From SAR202 cluster bacterium (lineage in GTDB: Bacteria > Chloroflexota > Dehalococcoidia > Lucifugimonadales > UBA2962), in assembly GCA_009392275.1 (NCBI GenBank), contig VFGV01000011.1:142895-195772 (forward strand): a DNA stretch of 52,878 bases, in the 5' to 3' direction. The notes beneath the pieces were generated by a model. That model saw only the letters and a program-made list of their open reading frames with translations. It ran no database searches and was not told where the DNA came from. Every line of letters starts with the position of its first letter. Within the stretch, counting starts at the first letter, position 1. Positions 16,923-26,523 of the stretch are shown one piece after another. The translations under genes were made by a program, and so were the position numbers.

Positions 16923-18599
16923 CTAATGAGTGACAGCACCCTTAGATGCACTTCCTACCAACTTAGCGTATTTTCCTAATACTCCCCTTGTATAATTAGG
17001 TTCAATAGGACTCCAATTATTCTTCCTCTTCATCAACTCTGCCTGAGTCACATCAACGGATAAGTCTCTCGATTCAACATCTAGGTTGATGATATCTCCA
17101 TTTTTTACTAGGGCAATTGGACCACCCACCATTGCTTCAGGCGCAACGTGTCCTATCATCGGCCCTCTTGTTGCACCAGAAAAGCGACCATCAGTTAATA
17201 GTAGTGTAGATTCACCTAACCCTGCACCCATTATCGCTCCTGTAAGCGCTAGCATCTCTTGCATTCCTGGTCCACCTTTAGGTCCTTCGTAACGCACTAC
17301 TACTACATCTCCATCGGTGATGTGACCTTTTGTTACAGCTTCAAAAGCTGCTCTTTCAGAGTCAAATACTTTTGCAGGACCTCTATGAGTACGGTTTTTT
17401 GTACCTGAAACCTTTAAAACAGCCCCTTCAGGAGCTAGGTTACCCTTTAAAATTACAAGTCCACCAGTAGGGCTACGCGGATCACTTATTGGATATATCA
17501 CTTTACTATCCGGAGAAGTTTTAAATTCAGACAGGTTCTCAGCCATAGTTTTGCCTGTGCAAGTCAGAACATCTCCATGTAGCAGGTTACCTTTAAGCAA
17601 TTCGTTCATCAATGCAGGAACTCCGCCTGATTTATCCATGTCAGGCATAACATATCTGCCGCCTGGTCTCAGATCTGTGAGATAAGGTGTTTTACGGCTA
17701 AGCCTATCAAAGTCATCTATCTCTAAATCAACATTAGCTTCATTTGCGATTGCAAGCAGGTGTAAAACAGCGTTGGTAGATCCTCCCATAGCAAGAACTA
17801 CAGTAATTGCATTTTCGAAGGCTTCTTTGGTCATAATATCTCTGGGCTTTATATCATTTTCTAGTAATTGATATAGAACGGGACCTGCTTTTTCAGCAAA
17901 CTCTAGATTTCTTGAATCTACAGCTGGAATCGAAGCTGTACCTGGTAGACACATTCCTAGGGCTTCTATAGCCGATGCCATTGTGTTTGCAGTAAACATA
18001 CCTGAGCAGGCACCCTCTCCGGGGCAAGCAACTCGTTCCATAGCGATTAATTCATCTAAACTTAAATCACCTTGAGAATATGATCCTACCGCTTCAAACA
18101 TATCTTGCACATTTATATCTTTGCCTTTGTAATTTCCAGCTAATATAGCACCACCATAAACGAATATCGATGGAACATTAAGTCTGGCCATAGACATTAG
18201 CGCTCCTGGCATATTTTTGTCGCATGCTGCCACAACCAATAAGCCATCCATACTTTCACCAAAAACAACCGTTTCGATCGAATCGGCTATAACCTCTCGG
18301 CTTACTAAAGAAGCTTTCATTCCTTCAGTTCCCATGGATATGCCATCACTAATAGTAATTGTTCCAAACCCAAAAGGTACAAGATTTGTGTTTCTTACTC
18401 CGGTCTTGGCGGCCTTTGCAATACGGTCTAAATGTATATTACATGGAGTAACATCACTAGCTAGGTTCGCGATTGCAACAAACGGTTTTTTAAAATCCTC
18501 ATCTTCCAAGCCAGAAGCGCGCAGCATAGCCCTGGCAGCAGCTCTATCAGGGCCGTCAACTTGCACAGAACTATGTTTTCTGAGGTTTAATTTAGACAT
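16923..18599 (-). CDS. ilvD: Dihydroxy-acid dehydratase
   Basis: A 558-residue IlvD/Edd-family iron-sulfur dehydratase. The cluster cysteines lie in AACDKNMPG and [15 protein letters not shown], preceded by [10 protein letters not shown] and ending with [30 protein letters not shown]. It converts 2,3-dihydroxy-isovalerate and 2,3-dihydroxy-3-methylvalerate to the 2-oxo acids of valine and isoleucine synthesis. No other ilv gene is adjacent, and the leader (18600-18680) shows no obvious attenuator. A sugar-acid dehydratase of the same family is an alternative, but length and motifs fit IlvD well. Confidence 0.95.
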   Translation of the reverse strand: MSKLNLRKHSSVQVDGPDRAAARAMLRASGLEDEDFKKPFVAIANLASDVTPCNIHLDRIAKAAKTGVRNTNLVPFGFGTITISDGISMGTEGMKASLVSREVIADSIETVVFGESMDGLLVVAACDKNMPGALMSMARLNVPSIFVYGGAILAGNYKGKDINVQDMFEAVGSYSQGDLSLDELIAMERVACPGEGACSGMFTANTMASAIEALGMCLPGTASIPAVDSRNLEFAEKAGPVLYQLLENDIKPRDIMTKEAFENAITVVLAMGGSTNAVLHLLAIANEANVDLEIDDFDRLSRKTPYLTDLRPGGRYVMPDMDKSGGVPALMNELLKGNLLHGDVLTCTGKTMAENLSEFKTSPDSKVIYPISDPRSPTGGLVILKGNLAPEGAVLKVSGTKNRTHRGPAKVFDSERAAFEAVTKGHITDGDVVVVRYEGPKGGPGMQEMLALTGAIMGAGLGESTLLLTDGRFSGATRGPMIGHVAPEAMVGGPIALVKNGDIINLDVESRDLSVDVTQAELMKRKNNWSPIEPNYTRGVLGKYAKLVGSASKGAVTH

Positions 18600-18678
18600 T
18601 AGAAATTCTCCGTTTTTGAAAGTGCGTTAATTAATTTAGTATAGGATTTATCAGGCTAGGAGCAATTATAACCTTTAG

Positions 18679-19785
18679 CTATTTCGTGTTAAACGGCAAT
18701 TTTAATTTTTTTGATATTTTAATGCCTAGAATTTCAAAAAAGAAAAAAACTAATCCTCCAAAAACTATTACACTAAGAAATGTTACAGATCGATCTAAAA
18801 TTGCTACAGACGCAGCATCATTTTTAGGTAATGACAAGGCTAATAAACCGGTAACACCGGCCTCTACAGCACCAATACCTCCTGGTGTGGGAACAGTACT
18901 TAAAATTGCGTGTCCTACAGCGACAACCAATATCATCGGTAATGAAAGTTCGAGCCCTAGAGCTTTAATGATAAAGAAAAGTCGACCTGCTTCTAATAAC
19001 CACCCTAAACTACTTAACAAAATCAATAGCGGCATTTGTTTTATATTTAAGCTATCCAGTGTACCTTTATGGAACATACCATAAATAGCAAATAACGGTT
19101 TTGGTAAAAGCATTGCTAGTTTCATACCGAACAAACGCATCAATATTAGAAAAATACTTAATAAACCGGCCATTATAGCCGCTGCATATATCAGGTAATT
19201 TGAAGCCTTATCCCCAATATTGGTGATAGATAGTATCGCGACTATTAGTATGCCAAGTATTGTAGCCATATCCAAAACTCGTTCTGTTAATAGTGTGCCG
19301 AGGCTCCATGAAAAGGTGCTATTGAAACGACGAGAGAAACTCCACGCGCGGTATGCATCACCTAGCCTCAGCCAGGCTATACCATTAATGAACCAACCAA
19401 TTAAAATAAATTTAGCAAATTCTAAAGTTGTCGGCAGATTAGTTTTTAATTGGTTTGATGGGATCGTTTTCGATGCGTTTTTCGCTAATATCTTCCAGCG
19501 AAACCCTCTTACAATAAAACTTGTATAGTAAAGACATACCCCTATTACGTAATCAATTGGTCTCATTTTACTGATGTTTTCAAACATCTGTCCCCAATCA
19601 AGGTCTAGGCCAATTGATACAGAAACTATTAATACAGAGGTTATCGCGATGAAGATAATGGTTGGTAAAGATAAAATCCGTGATCTCATCTGTTTTATTA
19701 GATCGTTTCGAGTGCTAAGTTCTTCCGGCATTCCTGAAAACAGATTTCTGAAAAATTTATTGAAATATTGACAGTTAAATTTCAT
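18679..19785 (-). CDS. Flippase-like membrane protein (lysylphosphatidylglycerol synthase TM region/UPF0104)
   Basis: Integral membrane protein with about eight hydrophobic segments and the family landmarks GFRWKIL, WLRLGDAYRAWSFSRR, LLTERVLDMATI and the VPTPGGIGAVEAGVTGLL signature of the LPG_synthase_TM/UPF0104 family. Members move or extend lipids (aminoacyl-phosphatidylglycerol, polyprenyl-linked sugars). There is no C-terminal aminoacyltransferase domain, so a lipid-flippase role is more likely. I choose the ATG at 19785, one base after the rsmG stop, over an upstream start at 19824 that overlaps rsmG by 38 bp. Confidence 0.85.
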   Translation of the reverse strand: MKFNCQYFNKFFRNLFSGMPEELSTRNDLIKQMRSRILSLPTIIFIAITSVLIVSVSIGLDLDWGQMFENISKMRPIDYVIGVCLYYTSFIVRGFRWKILAKNASKTIPSNQLKTNLPTTLEFAKFILIGWFINGIAWLRLGDAYRAWSFSRRFNSTFSWSLGTLLTERVLDMATILGILIVAILSITNIGDKASNYLIYAAAIMAGLLSIFLILMRLFGMKLAMLLPKPLFAIYGMFHKGTLDSLNIKQMPLLILLSSLGWLLEAGRLFFIIKALGLELSLPMILVVAVGHAILSTVPTPGGIGAVEAGVTGLLALSLPKNDAASVAILDRSVTFLSVIVFGGLVFFFFEILGIKISKKLKLPFNTK

Positions 19786-19786
19786 A

Positions 19787-20515
19787 TTATTTATTCCGCA
19801 AAGGCTGTTTTTTAGGCACGCCATCAGGTCTTGGGAATTTTAAAGGGGTTTCTACTAACTTAGTTATTTTCACAAAAGTAGTTTTTAGTGCGGGTAGGTC
19901 TAGTTTATGATTTATTGGAAACAGTTCAGTTTTGCCTCCACCCATTTTGTTTATAGCAGAGGATGATTTGGAGGCTTCAATAAAAGCATTTGGTCCTTTA
20001 TGGAGAACACAAATTCCATTAATTTTACAAAATGGTAAAGTTAATTCTGATAATGTTGCTAATTCTGCCACTCCACGAGCGACAACAAGATCGAAAGATT
20101 CTCTATACATTCTACTGTGAGCAGCTGTTTCTGCTCTATTTTTGATGATATTCAAGTTTTCTAGTTCAAGTTCATTTTTAATATGTTCCAAGAATTGTAC
20201 TTTTTTATTCGTTGCTTCTAACAGTGTTATATTGCAGTTAGGGAAAGCTATTTTTAAAACTAAACCAGGAAAGCCTGCTCCACTCCCAACGTCGATTATT
20301 CTAAAAGAAGGATCATCATATATAGGCTCTACTATATGTATCGAGATGGAATCAATAAAATGCTTAATTAAGATCTCGTTGGGCTCATCTATCGCTGTCA
20401 GATTTATGTTTTTGTTCCATTCGATTAACATTTCCCTGTAGCGATAAAGCTGGTCTATTTGAGCAAAACTTAAATTTATCCCAATAAGCTTTAGATGTTT
20501 AGTTAAATTATTCAT
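19787..20515 (-). CDS. rsmG: 16S rRNA m7G527 methyltransferase RsmG
   Basis: A 242-residue class I methyltransferase with the RsmG N-terminus (LYRYREMLIEWNKNINLTAI), ILIKHFIDSISI, the SAM motif IIDVGSGAGFPGLVLKIAFPN, ITLLEATNKKVQFLEHI and VVARGVAELATLSELTLPF. It methylates the N7 of G527 in 16S rRNA. The C-terminus is basic (PRPDGVPKKQPLRNK). It overlaps functionally with the following membrane-protein gene, whose ATG follows after a single base. thiD is divergent upstream. Confidence 0.96.
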   Translation of the reverse strand: MNNLTKHLKLIGINLSFAQIDQLYRYREMLIEWNKNINLTAIDEPNEILIKHFIDSISIHIVEPIYDDPSFRIIDVGSGAGFPGLVLKIAFPNCNITLLEATNKKVQFLEHIKNELELENLNIIKNRAETAAHSRMYRESFDLVVARGVAELATLSELTLPFCKINGICVLHKGPNAFIEASKSSSAINKMGGGKTELFPINHKLDLPALKTTFVKITKLVETPLKFPRPDGVPKKQPLRNK

Positions 20516-20632
20516 ATTGGTATCAACAATAAATTAATATATCAGGAACATATGATTTTTAGGTTGAGTTGTGAGTTAATGAAAATTGTATTTCATTTGT
20601 AAAAAGAACTTTTTGTAAGAGCAAAGTTGATC

Positions 20633-21448
20633 ATGAAATCAAAAAGCGTAAAAAAATTATTGAGTATTGCTGGCTCAGATTCCGGTGCAGGTGCAGGAAT
20701 TCAGGCAGACTTAAAAACGTTTGCAGCACTTGGTGCATATGGCACTTCTGTCATTACAGCTGTCACAGCTCAAAATACACTTGGAGTTAGCGATGTACAT
20801 CCTATTCCTCCATCTCATGTTTCAAGCCAGATAGAGGCGGTTCTGAGCGATATTGGAACCGATGGAATAAAAACAGGCATGTTGGCTAACCAAGAGATCA
20901 TTAATGCTGTTGTTGAAACTTTGAGTAACTATGATGTTCCAAAATTAGTTGTTGATCCTGTAATGATCTCAACGACAGGAGCGAGGTTGATTGCAGAGGA
21001 TGCCGTAGAAAGCCTGCGCTCTAATTTATTGCCTATAGCAGATGTGATCACACCAAATGTTTCCGAAGCTGAGGCTTTAATTGGCAAAAGAATAGAAACA
21101 ATGGAAGATTTAAGAGAGTCCGCTCGATTAATCCTGGAATTAGGCCCGAGAGCGGTAGTTATTACTGGAGGTTTCGAGACTGGCCCTGCAACTGATTTAG
21201 TATATGATGGGGTTGAATATAAAGCATTCACCTCAGCTAGAATAAATACTAGTAGTACTCATGGTACTGGTTGTACGTTTGCATCAGCCTTAACTGTGCT
21301 GTTGTCAGAAGGAATTAATTTATTTGAATCAGTTAGCCAAGCAAAACGTTTTGTGCAGTCATCGATGAGGAATGCCTATGTTATTGGTGATGGCAAAGGG
21401 CCTATTGATCATTTTCATAATTTAATTGACTACAATAATCGCACTTAA
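20633..21448 (+). CDS. thiD: Hydroxymethylpyrimidine/phosphomethylpyrimidine kinase
   Basis: A ribokinase-family protein with SIAGSDSGAGAGIQADLKTFAALGA at the N-terminus, GIKTGMLAN, VVDPVMISTTGA, LITPNVSEAE-type motif (VITPNVSEAEALIG) and STHGTGCTFASALT, which holds the anion-hole/catalytic Cys. It phosphorylates HMP and HMP-P for thiamine diphosphate synthesis or salvage. The ATG at 20633 is preferred over a TTG two codons upstream. The leader (20516-20632) shows no TPP riboswitch. The ThDP enzyme elsewhere in the window is a consumer of the product, though not linked by operon. Confidence 0.95.
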   Translation: MKSKSVKKLLSIAGSDSGAGAGIQADLKTFAALGAYGTSVITAVTAQNTLGVSDVHPIPPSHVSSQIEAVLSDIGTDGIKTGMLANQEIINAVVETLSNYDVPKLVVDPVMISTTGARLIAEDAVESLRSNLLPIADVITPNVSEAEALIGKRIETMEDLRESARLILELGPRAVVITGGFETGPATDLVYDGVEYKAFTSARINTSSTHGTGCTFASALTVLLSEGINLFESVSQAKRFVQSSMRNAYVIGDGKGPIDHFHNLIDYNNRT

Positions 21449-21555
21449 ATATGCGTTGATTAACCTGAAAGGTAGATCTATAATTCCCATTTTATAATTG
21501 AGCACATATATAATAAATAACTGCTTATATTACGTAATAAACTTCGGAGAAAATA

Positions 21556-21798
21556 ATGGACAAGTCTAATAAAACCCAAATCAATCTTGCTAAAAGAAAG
21601 TTTTTAAAGCAAATACCAATTCTCGTAGTCGGTGGTATTGCGGCTTCTACATTTGGACAAAATATATTTAATTCGTTGTTTAATAAAAAAGAACCGGAAC
21701 TTGCTTTAAATGACGAGTTTTTTATGGCAAGAGATCATAAGAAATATGGGTCGTGTGGCTGTGCAAACTGTATGTACGAAAAAAATGTAGTGATTTAA
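21556..21798 (+). CDS. Small anchored protein with Cys pair (80 aa)
   Basis: An 80-residue protein. A short polar N-terminus with KRKFLKQ leads into a hydrophobic stretch (IPILVVGGIAASTFG), which looks like a Tat-like or plain membrane anchor, although the twin arginine is not complete. The rest is polar and ends with SCGCANCMYEK, a C-x-C-x2-C arrangement that could bind metal. GGAG lies about 7 nt before the ATG. It sits between thiD and bioY (24 bp before bioY). I do not recognise a family, and the link with vitamin uptake is only positional. Confidence 0.6.
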   Translation: MDKSNKTQINLAKRKFLKQIPILVVGGIAASTFGQNIFNSLFNKKEPELALNDEFFMARDHKKYGSCGCANCMYEKNVVI

Positions 21799-21822
21799 TA
21801 ATTTTTTCAGGAGATAAATGTT

Positions 21823-22467
21823 ATGCAGATGGTAACTAAATCAGGAAGTTGGGTAGTTGAATCCAAGCCATGGGTATGGCTGTCGAAACCTGGACCATCA
21901 TTGTTGGAAGCGTTGTATCCTTCGGCGACTTATCTGCACAAGCTATTTGCATCTATTGCTATAGTGGGTATTTTAATTGGCTTAGCTAGGGCTAGCTTTT
22001 ATTTGCCAGATAATCCTGTGCCCATAACCCTACAAGGCTTCGGTGTTTTAATGGCAGGTGGGGTTTTAGGATGGCGTTGGGGGCTTGTTTCGATATTGAT
22101 TTATTACTTTTTAGGCATGAGCGGAGTTCCTGTTTTTAAAGATGGAAGTGGTGGATGGGCCTATACGAGTGCTGGGGTTACAGGTGGTTATTTAATAGGA
22201 TTTATTGCATCCACATGGCTCGTTGGATACCTTTCTCAAAGAGGCTGGAACCGTAGATCTTTATGGACCATGGTTTTAGGTATGTTGGTAGTGTATGTCC
22301 CAGGTCTGTTGTGGCTCCATTTTGGTAATTATGGCTGGCCCGCGGATGGTGAATTATTTTCTTCCGGAATGTATCCATATATTCCTGGAGACCTAGTTAA
22401 GGCAATGCTTGCCGCTACAGTTGTAGGTTTAGGCTGGAGAATAGTAGATAAAAGAAATAACAGCTAA
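21823..22467 (+). CDS. bioY: BioY-type biotin transporter substrate-binding subunit
   Basis: A 214-residue membrane protein with about five or six hydrophobic segments and the BioY pattern PVPITLQGFGVLMAGGVLGWRWG, YYFLGMSGVPVFKDGSGG, SAGVTGGYLIGFI and a C-terminal YIPGDLVKAMLAAT. BioY is the S component of energy-coupling-factor transporters and may take up biotin alone or with shared EcfA/T subunits, none of which is in view. AGGAG lies 9 nt before the ATG. It is convergent with the DUF3830 gene, with the two stop regions overlapping by 4 bp. Confidence 0.9.
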   Translation: MQMVTKSGSWVVESKPWVWLSKPGPSLLEALYPSATYLHKLFASIAIVGILIGLARASFYLPDNPVPITLQGFGVLMAGGVLGWRWGLVSILIYYFLGMSGVPVFKDGSGGWAYTSAGVTGGYLIGFIASTWLVGYLSQRGWNRRSLWTMVLGMLVVYVPGLLWLHFGNYGWPADGELFSSGMYPYIPGDLVKAMLAATVVGLGWRIVDKRNNS

Positions 22468-23348
22468 CTAGGAACTTCCATACGGAGAAGCTTTAAATTA
22501 TCGTCCATGTCATTCCATGGAATCATGGCGTCTATCCAACTTCCTAATCGATTTAAATAAACATTCAACCAGTGCAGAAGAGTTATTAAATCTTCTTTGT
22601 AGTCAATTTCATTAATGGCTGATAAAGATTCTTCAATTAAAGATGTAGTTTCAGGGAAACCCCATTTCGCCAACCTTTGTTGTGTTCTTTTCAAATAACC
22701 TGAAGCGACTTTTTTAGCTGAACTCAAATCCAACTCGCTTACTAAGCTACTTGCAACATGTAGGTTTTCTGTTCCCCAAAAAAGATCAAAGTTAGAATAT
22801 ATAACGCAAGGAAAATTACCCATTGGTGGTCGGTGATGGGTGCGCATAAAAGTCACATCATCTGGTTCGGTTTCCCAAATTTGATTGATGGACTTAATGA
22901 CTTTTTTTGTCATTGGGTTTGTAATTTTAATATTGGGAGCTGATCCAGAATTACCACTAGACGGCATGGTTATTGTTAGTGGCATTGAGCCGGCAGTCAG
23001 GATTTTTTTACCTGCGACGATAGATTTGTCTAAGTCTTCAGGCAATACCTTGGCAAATAGATTTATATATCCAAATGGCATTATTTCGCCATAAAACAGA
23101 CAAAGAGTTTGGCTTCTTGGATAGTATCCGATATCTCCTGGTTCAACAGAAGGCACTTCATTTTCTCCTGGAGGCACATAGAAAGAAAGCATTCCAATTG
23201 TTTCATCACCAGCAAATTTTGCATTTACAGCAAATGTGTTTGTTGGCATAGTCTCTTCAAATGCTTTACAGGTTATTGGTGCATCATCAGTTAGTAAACG
23301 AGCGCGTATTTTTTCACCGCCCATTTCCATTTCAAATATTTTATCCAT
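22464..23348 (-). CDS. DUF3830 (cyclophilin-like fold) protein with extra C-terminal domain
   Basis: A 294-residue protein. Residues 1 to about 115 match DUF3830, a cyclophilin-like beta-barrel: LLTDDAPITCKAFEETMP, FAGDETIG, GENEVPSVEPGDIGYYPRS, LFYGE and INLFAKV. DUF3830 proteins usually stop near 150 residues. Here a further roughly 150 residues follow, mostly helical (KKVASGYLKRTQQRLAKWG, NEIDYKEDLITLLHWLNVYL), which I cannot identify. AGAGG precedes the ATG. The gene is 59 bp after the MgsC-like gene on the same strand and may belong to that operon. The function is unknown. Confidence 0.75.
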   Translation of the reverse strand: MDKIFEMEMGGEKIRARLLTDDAPITCKAFEETMPTNTFAVNAKFAGDETIGMLSFYVPPGENEVPSVEPGDIGYYPRSQTLCLFYGEIMPFGYINLFAKVLPEDLDKSIVAGKKILTAGSMPLTITMPSSGNSGSAPNIKITNPMTKKVIKSINQIWETEPDDVTFMRTHHRPPMGNFPCVIYSNFDLFWGTENLHVASSLVSELDLSSAKKVASGYLKRTQQRLAKWGFPETTSLIEESLSAINEIDYKEDLITLLHWLNVYLNRLGSWIDAMIPWNDMDDNLKLLRMEVPS

Positions 23349-23407
23349 TTAAGATAAACCTCTTATTTTAAAAATTATATTAATGACTTTTATTAATTTG
23401 CCATTAG

Positions 23408-24730
23408 TCAATAGATTTTATTATTGCCAACTAATGGCACCCCAGTCATGGCTGAGGCATCTATAGTTAATGCTCGTAAATCCTCTGGTTCTAAATTATG
23501 AATATTGCTTTTTCCGCATGCTCTAGATATTAGTTGAACTTCTAGCGTCAAAGCGTTGAGATAATTTGCTACTCTTTCAGAAGCCTCATCTAAATCAAGC
23601 CTGGATTCCAGCTTAGGATCTTGAGTTGTGATTCCGACCGGGCACATCCCAGTATGACAATGATGACATGCACCTGGGCGAGTGCCTAATCTCTCATAAT
23701 CTTCCACGTAAATGGACTTATTGCAATTTAAAGCTATTAGAGCAGCTGTACCTATTGCTACCCCTTTTGCTCCTAAAGCGAGAGCTTTGGCTATATCTGC
23801 TCCACTGGTTATTCCACCAGATATTATCAAATCCACATCGTCTTCTAAGCCAAGTTCATGAAGTGCACGAACTGCTTCAGCTGTAGCAGGCATTGTTGGT
23901 ACTCCTGTGTGATCTAGCTGTAGTTCTGGAGACGCCCCTGTGCCTGCTTCCATACCATCTATAACAATCGCGTCAGCACCAACTTTAGCAGCCAACTTAA
24001 CATCGTCCGTAACACGACCAGCACCTAATTTTATAAATATAGGAACTTTACCTTCGGTTACTTCACGAAGTTCTTCTATTTTGATCATCAAATCATCTGA
24101 TCCCATCCAGTCTGGATGTCTGACAGGACTTCTTTGATCAATTCCTGCTGGCAGTTCTCTTTGTTCAGCTATTGTTTCCGAAACTTTTAACCCCATTAGC
24201 AAACCACCAGTTCCAGGTTTTGCCCCCTGTCCGATTACAATTTCAAGCGCATTCGCTTGTTTTAAATGGTCAGGATTAAATCCATATCGACTTGGCAATA
24301 CCTGATACATTAACAAATCTGATGCTGCTCGTTCTTCAAGCAGCATTCCACCATCTCCAGTAACAGTCATTGTCCCAATGGTGCTAGCGGCTTTGCCAAG
24401 GGCTACTTTGGCTGTTTTTGACAGCGCACCGTAACTCATTCCCGTGATATAAACTGGCGTATCGAGTTGTAACGGCTCACTTGCGTTTCTTGCTCCAATT
24501 GTTGTTTTAGTACTACAACTTTCTCTATACCCTTCCAATGGCACCCTACTTAATCCAGATGTAACAAAGGTAAGGTCATCAAATGTAGGTAATTTTCGAA
24601 GAGTACCGAAGCCCCGTAAACGATATCGCCCTAATTCACTTTTCGCTTGTATATCCTCGATGATTTCTGGTGCATAGAAAAAACTTTCTCTAATTAATGG
24701 ACGAATATTTTCTGAATTTGATTTACTCAT
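23408..24730 (-). CDS. Glutamate synthase FMN domain protein, MgsC/GlxD type
   Basis: A 440-residue TIM-barrel FMN protein corresponding to the synthase domain of GltB. Features are GYRESCSTKTTIGARN, TGMSYGALSKTAKVALGKAA, TVTGDGGMLLEERA, VIGQGAKPGTGGLLMG, IFIKLGAGRV, GMEAGTGASPE and LIISGGITSGADIAKALALGA. The iron-sulfur cysteines are C355, C358 and C363 in ACHHCHTGMCPVGITTQD. Overall it resembles the stand-alone N-methylglutamate synthase subunit MgsC/GlxD more than canonical GltB. The start is the ATG at 24730: it overlaps the previous TGA (ATGA) and has GGAGG 8 nt upstream. No GltD gene is nearby. Confidence 0.87.
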   Translation of the reverse strand: MSKSNSENIRPLIRESFFYAPEIIEDIQAKSELGRYRLRGFGTLRKLPTFDDLTFVTSGLSRVPLEGYRESCSTKTTIGARNASEPLQLDTPVYITGMSYGALSKTAKVALGKAASTIGTMTVTGDGGMLLEERAASDLLMYQVLPSRYGFNPDHLKQANALEIVIGQGAKPGTGGLLMGLKVSETIAEQRELPAGIDQRSPVRHPDWMGSDDLMIKIEELREVTEGKVPIFIKLGAGRVTDDVKLAAKVGADAIVIDGMEAGTGASPELQLDHTGVPTMPATAEAVRALHELGLEDDVDLIISGGITSGADIAKALALGAKGVAIGTAALIALNCNKSIYVEDYERLGTRPGACHHCHTGMCPVGITTQDPKLESRLDLDEASERVANYLNALTLEVQLISRACGKSNIHNLEPEDLRALTIDASAMTGVPLVGNNKIY

Positions 24731-25422
24731 AGAGCGACCCTCCATAATTTGAAGTCACTCTTATCAAAATTATAAAGTTTCTTTCCTGATACAATTTTTT
24801 TAAAATTGGGGGTTTGCGGTATTCCTTTAATTTTGTATTTTGAGAGAAGATCATCAATTGTTAATTTGTCATCTTCAGTACTATCAGTAATGACTGCGTC
24901 ATTTCCGAGGTCATCTGTAGAACCTAGGACAAATAATTTACCTTCATATATTGAATCCGCAAATGCGGCTCCAGTATCTCCACACACCACCATTAAACCT
25001 CTTTGCATCACAAACCCAGACATATAATCTACGTTTTTCCCAATCACAATAGTTCCTGCTTTTTGAGATATGCCTGTTCTGGGCCCAGAGTTACCATGGA
25101 CAATTAAGGTTCCGCCTCTCATGGCTGCTCCTGCAGCAGCACTTGAGTTTCCATGAACGATCACTGTTCCTGACTGCATGTCTGATGCAACTGACCATCC
25201 AGCGTTACCATTAATTTCAATATTACATTGCTTTAACATTCCACCGCAGTAGTAACCCACACTACCTTGAAATACAACTCTTCCGGGTTGATCTAACCCT
25301 ACACCAAGATTATGGCGCGAATTTGGGTTTTCAACAATTGATTCACCATCTTTATCTAAACCTTGTCTAATTGCTTGGTTTATTTCTTTTATGGAAAGTC
25401 CGTTACAGTCTATCGAAGCCAA
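24727..25422 (-). CDS. Glutamate synthase GXGXG-domain protein, MgsB/GlxC type
   Basis: A 231-residue right-handed beta-helix (GXGXG) domain like the C-terminal part of GltB. Repeats with the expected hydrophobic/Gly rhythm run from about residue 60: GSVGYYCGG, SGTVIVHGNSS, RGGTLIVHGNSGPRTG, AGTIVIGKNVDYMSG and RGLMVVCGDTGAAFADSIYEG. The start is a TTG at 25422 with AAGG about 10 nt upstream. It overlaps the amidotransferase gene by 13 bp at one end and the FMN-domain gene by 4 bp at the other, a tightly coupled trio. In MgsABC or GlxBCD enzymes this protein is the structural scaffold subunit. Confidence 0.9.
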   Translation of the reverse strand: MASIDCNGLSIKEINQAIRQGLDKDGESIVENPNSRHNLGVGLDQPGRVVFQGSVGYYCGGMLKQCNIEINGNAGWSVASDMQSGTVIVHGNSSAAAGAAMRGGTLIVHGNSGPRTGISQKAGTIVIGKNVDYMSGFVMQRGLMVVCGDTGAAFADSIYEGKLFVLGSTDDLGNDAVITDSTEDDKLTIDDLLSKYKIKGIPQTPNFKKIVSGKKLYNFDKSDFKLWRVAL

Positions 25423-26342
25423 GTTTGCACCGCCTTAGCAGTAGGTTCATATAAATCTGTATCATCTGAAATCATAGAGTGTAATGCAACTTCTTCAGAT
25501 GCCATTGCAACGAATGATTTATTTTCTGCCACTATTAATGGCTTAGTTGAAAATCGATCCTTAGCAAACCCAATACCATCTGAAGTCGAAATTAAATATG
25601 TGAAAGTCCCATCTAGTTTTTCGATTGATTGACTTAGTGATTCTTCTAGGCTAAGCCCATTCAATAATTGATCGGCAATAAAAACAGCGATAACTTCCGA
25701 ATCATTTGTTGTAGAAAATTCGTACCCTCTACGCTGGAGAGATCGACGAAGTTTGTTATGGTTGGTTAATTGTCCATTATGCACTACAGCTATATCTGGG
25801 AATGGCCTAGCCCAGAACGGATGTGAATAACATATATCTACACGGCTTTCAGTTGCTAATCGCGTATGAGTAAGGCCATGAGAACCTTGAAAATCTGTAA
25901 CTTTATAATCTTCTAATTCAACTGCTGGACCAATATCCTTTATGATCTCCATAGAATTACCGATACTGAACAACTCAGTTCCAGAGTCCTCTATTGCCGA
26001 AGTTATTTTTGCCATTAACTCAATGTCATTATTGTGTTCAATTTCTTTTAATTCGACTCTTAATATATTACCTGTATACTCAATGTTATTAATTGCAACT
26101 AATTTTTCTAGCCTGGATGTAATTTCAGATATTGCCAAATCGATTTCCGCTTGTTCGTTAAATCTGTTTGATTCAAGATGAATTCGTAAAACTAGATGTC
26201 CGTCCGGTAATTCTCCATAAAGAGCCATACCAGTCCCATCTAATCCTCTGCTTCCTAATACGGACGCCATTGAGGTAAGCCGACGTCCTAAAGGAATATT
26301 AGATTCACCGTTTTTATAGAAAAAACCGGCTATGCCACACAT
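25410..26342 (-). CDS. Class II glutamine amidotransferase, MgsA/GlxB type
   Basis: A 310-residue N-terminal nucleophile amidotransferase. It starts MCGIAGFFYKNGE with the catalytic Cys2, and further on has GSHGLTHTRLATESRVDICYSHPFWARPFPDIAVVHNGQLTNHNKLRR and TTNDSEVIAVFIADQL (glutamine site). It supplies ammonia or transfers the amide in glutamate synthase-type enzymes. Its length and opening resemble MgsA/GlxB, the amidotransferase-like subunit of N-methylglutamate synthase. GGAG is 7 nt before the ATG. It is the first gene of the trio and is divergent from the MFS gene. Confidence 0.9.
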   Translation of the reverse strand: MCGIAGFFYKNGESNIPLGRRLTSMASVLGSRGLDGTGMALYGELPDGHLVLRIHLESNRFNEQAEIDLAISEITSRLEKLVAINNIEYTGNILRVELKEIEHNNDIELMAKITSAIEDSGTELFSIGNSMEIIKDIGPAVELEDYKVTDFQGSHGLTHTRLATESRVDICYSHPFWARPFPDIAVVHNGQLTNHNKLRRSLQRRGYEFSTTNDSEVIAVFIADQLLNGLSLEESLSQSIEKLDGTFTYLISTSDGIGFAKDRFSTKPLIVAENKSFVAMASEEVALHSMISDDTDLYEPTAKAVQTWLR

Positions 26343-26523
26343 TTTTCACTCCGTTTATATTGCTAGTTTGAAGTCTATGTCCGAGTATATGTTCAGTCAA
26401 TAGCCAGGTCTTATTTAATTTATATATTAAAGCTGAATTCACTTATAAGGGTTTAGTTGTTAAATAAGATGTAATAATTTCAAGGGTATTTTGCTGAGCA
26501 ATATGTGTAGGGATTTTTAGTAA

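Noticed and set aside
19786-19824. Upstream start (19824) for the flippase-like gene
   Set aside because: It would overlap rsmG by 38 bp, while an ATG at 19785 directly follows the rsmG stop and gives a normal-looking N-terminus.
20516-20632. Possible TPP riboswitch upstream of thiD
   Set aside because: The conserved CUGAGA and related elements of the thi-box are not present in this AT-rich leader.
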